Shown: positions 5,555-6,595 of the stretch, piece by piece
Numbering within the stretch: position 1 is the stretch's first letter
Layout of the letters: every line of letters begins with the position of its first letter
DNA from: JAWLBW01 sp041687475
Lineage (GTDB): Bacteria > J088 > JAWLBW01
Direction: 5' to 3'
NCBI GenBank assembly: GCA_041687475.1
Contig: JAWLBW010000271.1
Location: 1-6,595 of the forward strand
DNA: 6,595 nt
Position numbers and translations under genes: made by a program
Notes under the pieces: generated by a model
The model's input: only the letters and a program-made list of their open reading frames with translations
Told to the model about the DNA's origin: nothing
Databases searched by the model: none

Positions 5555-6571
5555 ATGGATCCGGTTACACAAGGCTTGATAGGAGCGGCCGCAGCGCAGC
5601 TCGTCGTCGGAAAACGTGTCCGTTTCGCAGGCGTCATCGGCGCCGTGGGAGGAATGGCGCCCGATCTCGACGTGCTCATACGCAGTTCCAACGATCCGTT
5701 GATGGCGGTTGAATTTCACCGTCAGTTCACGCACGCCCTTGCTTTCATTCCCTTCGGGGGAGCGATTGCGGCGTTGCCGTTCTTGCTGCGCAAGGGGTTT
5801 CGTGCCGTCTGGCCCTGGGTGCTGCTGGCTTCCATTGTCGGATATGCGACGCACGGCCTTCTCGACGCATGTACCACATACGGAACCCAGCTATTGTGGC
5901 CGTTTACGAATTATCGCGTCAGTTGGAGCTGGATAAGTATCGTCGATCCGGTGTTCACCCTGGCCCTGGCCATCGGGGTAACGCTGTTTGCCCTGCGGGG
6001 AAAACGGGCCTCTGTCGCCACGGCGCTTATTTTCTGCCTGCTTTACATGGCTCTCGGCGCGTTGCAGCGGGAACGGGCACTCGACGTCCAGGAAAGCCTT
6101 GCGCGAAGTCGCGGACACGAAATCGTACGTCGCGACGCCTTCCCGACACTGGCGAACCAATTGGTCTGGCGTTCTCTTTACGAAGCCGGCGGCATGTTGT
6201 ACGCAGATCGCATTCGCGTGCCCTATTTCGGGCGACCCCAGTTTACGCCGGGCATGCAGATCAAGCCTGCCGATCGGGCCTCGCTCACCCCCCGCGAACG
6301 CGCCAATGAACGCGTGGTACGTGATTTCGAGCGGTTCTCCTGGTTTTCGCTGGGATGGGTCGCCCGTGCGCCCGATGATCCTTCGATCATCGGCGATGTC
6401 AGATACTCGCTGCAGACACACAGCTTCAACCCCATCTGGGGCGTGCGCTTTCACCCCCACGAGGAAGTTCCCACCGAGTGGGTCAACCGCACCGGTGACC
6501 GGTCTCTGCGGCTGGGCTCCCTGTGGCAGGAACTTGCGGGAGACGACCCGGCTTACAGACCGGTTCGTTGA
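5555..6571 (+). CDS. YdjM-like (DUF457) inner-membrane putative metal-dependent hydrolase
   Basis: This 338-residue integral membrane protein belongs to the YdjM/DUF457 family, annotated as membrane-bound metal-dependent hydrolases; no substrate is established. The N-terminus MDPVTQGLIGAA is the family's usual beginning and decides the start, since no Shine-Dalgarno sequence precedes it. Conserved polar residues that may bind metal are Asp37 and Asp39 (APDLD), His55 and His60 (FHRQFTHA), His100 and Asp104 (HGLLD), and Asp131 (IVDP). Hydrophobic, probably membrane-spanning stretches lie at about 24-34, 58-78, 85-101, 130-147 and 151-170. Residues 171-338 are soluble in character, with no motif I recognise. 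E. coli YdjM is under LexA control, but no LexA box is visible here. The gene is 114 bases downstream of the regulator on the same strand; that gap shows no clear promoter or terminator. Confidence 0.88.
   Translation: MDPVTQGLIGAAAAQLVVGKRVRFAGVIGAVGGMAPDLDVLIRSSNDPLMAVEFHRQFTHALAFIPFGGAIAALPFLLRKGFRAVWPWVLLASIVGYATHGLLDACTTYGTQLLWPFTNYRVSWSWISIVDPVFTLALAIGVTLFALRGKRASVATALIFCLLYMALGALQRERALDVQESLARSRGHEIVRRDAFPTLANQLVWRSLYEAGGMLYADRIRVPYFGRPQFTPGMQIKPADRASLTPRERANERVVRDFERFSWFSLGWVARAPDDPSIIGDVRYSLQTHSFNPIWGVRFHPHEEVPTEWVNRTGDRSLRLGSLWQELAGDDPAYRPVR
6372..6393. repeat. 9-bp inverted repeat inside the YdjM-like gene
   Basis: CCGATGATC and GATCATCGG flank a four-base loop (CTTC) within the coding sequence for residues 273-280. 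It forms a perfect stem but has no U-run after it. It may be an mRNA hairpin or chance. Confidence 0.4.
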
Positions 6572-6572
6572 T

Positions 6573-6589
6573 GCCGACCCCCTCTCGGC
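6573..6589 (+). terminator. Possible hairpin just after the YdjM-like gene
   Basis: GCCGA and TCGGC form a perfect 5-bp stem around a seven-base loop, beginning two bases after the stop codon. No T-run is visible in the six bases that remain, so an intrinsic terminator is not demonstrated. Confidence 0.2.
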
Positions 6590-6595
6590 TCAGAC

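Overview
The window is GC-rich bacterial chromosomal DNA, tightly packed with genes that have bacterial-style domains. The S4-domain protein closely resembles E. coli YbcJ, and a YdjM-type membrane protein and a secreted M20 peptidase are also present. Together these suggest a proteobacterium, most likely a gammaproteobacterium. That is inference from gene families; there is no rRNA or other marker to fix the taxon. No tRNA, rRNA, CRISPR array, insertion sequence or prophage gene was found.

Layout. (1) Positions 1-707, minus strand: the N-terminal half of an exported M20-family zinc metallopeptidase (carboxypeptidase S/PM20D1-like). It has a signal peptide and a strong Shine-Dalgarno site, and it runs off the left edge. 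(2) Positions 708-928: a divergent intergenic region with a candidate -10 box for the peptidase, a small inverted repeat, a purine-rich 14-bp tandem repeat, a pyrimidine/TCCG short repeat and a possible promoter for the rightward genes. (3) Positions 929-3316: a 795-residue UvrA-like twin-ABC ATPase with intact ATPase motifs but without the UvrB-binding domain, so a UvrA paralogue rather than the repair excinuclease subunit. (4) Positions 3415-3627: a 70-residue S4 RNA-binding protein of the YbcJ type. (5) Positions 3668-5440: a 590-residue regulator with a PAS-like domain, a LuxR-type helix-turn-helix and a C-terminal alpha/beta-hydrolase fold. (6) Positions 5555-6571: a YdjM-like (DUF457) membrane-bound putative metal-dependent hydrolase.

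The four rightward genes are separated by only 98, 40 and 114 bases with no convincing terminator between them, so they could be partly co-transcribed. I see no shared pathway. The recurring features are nucleic-acid binding and the near absence of Shine-Dalgarno sequences before the rightward genes.

The most interesting observation is the regulator. Its hydrolase domain keeps the fold-defining motifs, but all three catalytic-triad positions appear substituted: Ser to Glu398, Asp to Asn542 and His to Leu570. This suggests a dead hydrolase reused as a ligand sensor wired to a DNA-binding domain. A perfect 12-bp inverted repeat inside the UvrA-like gene is also worth checking.
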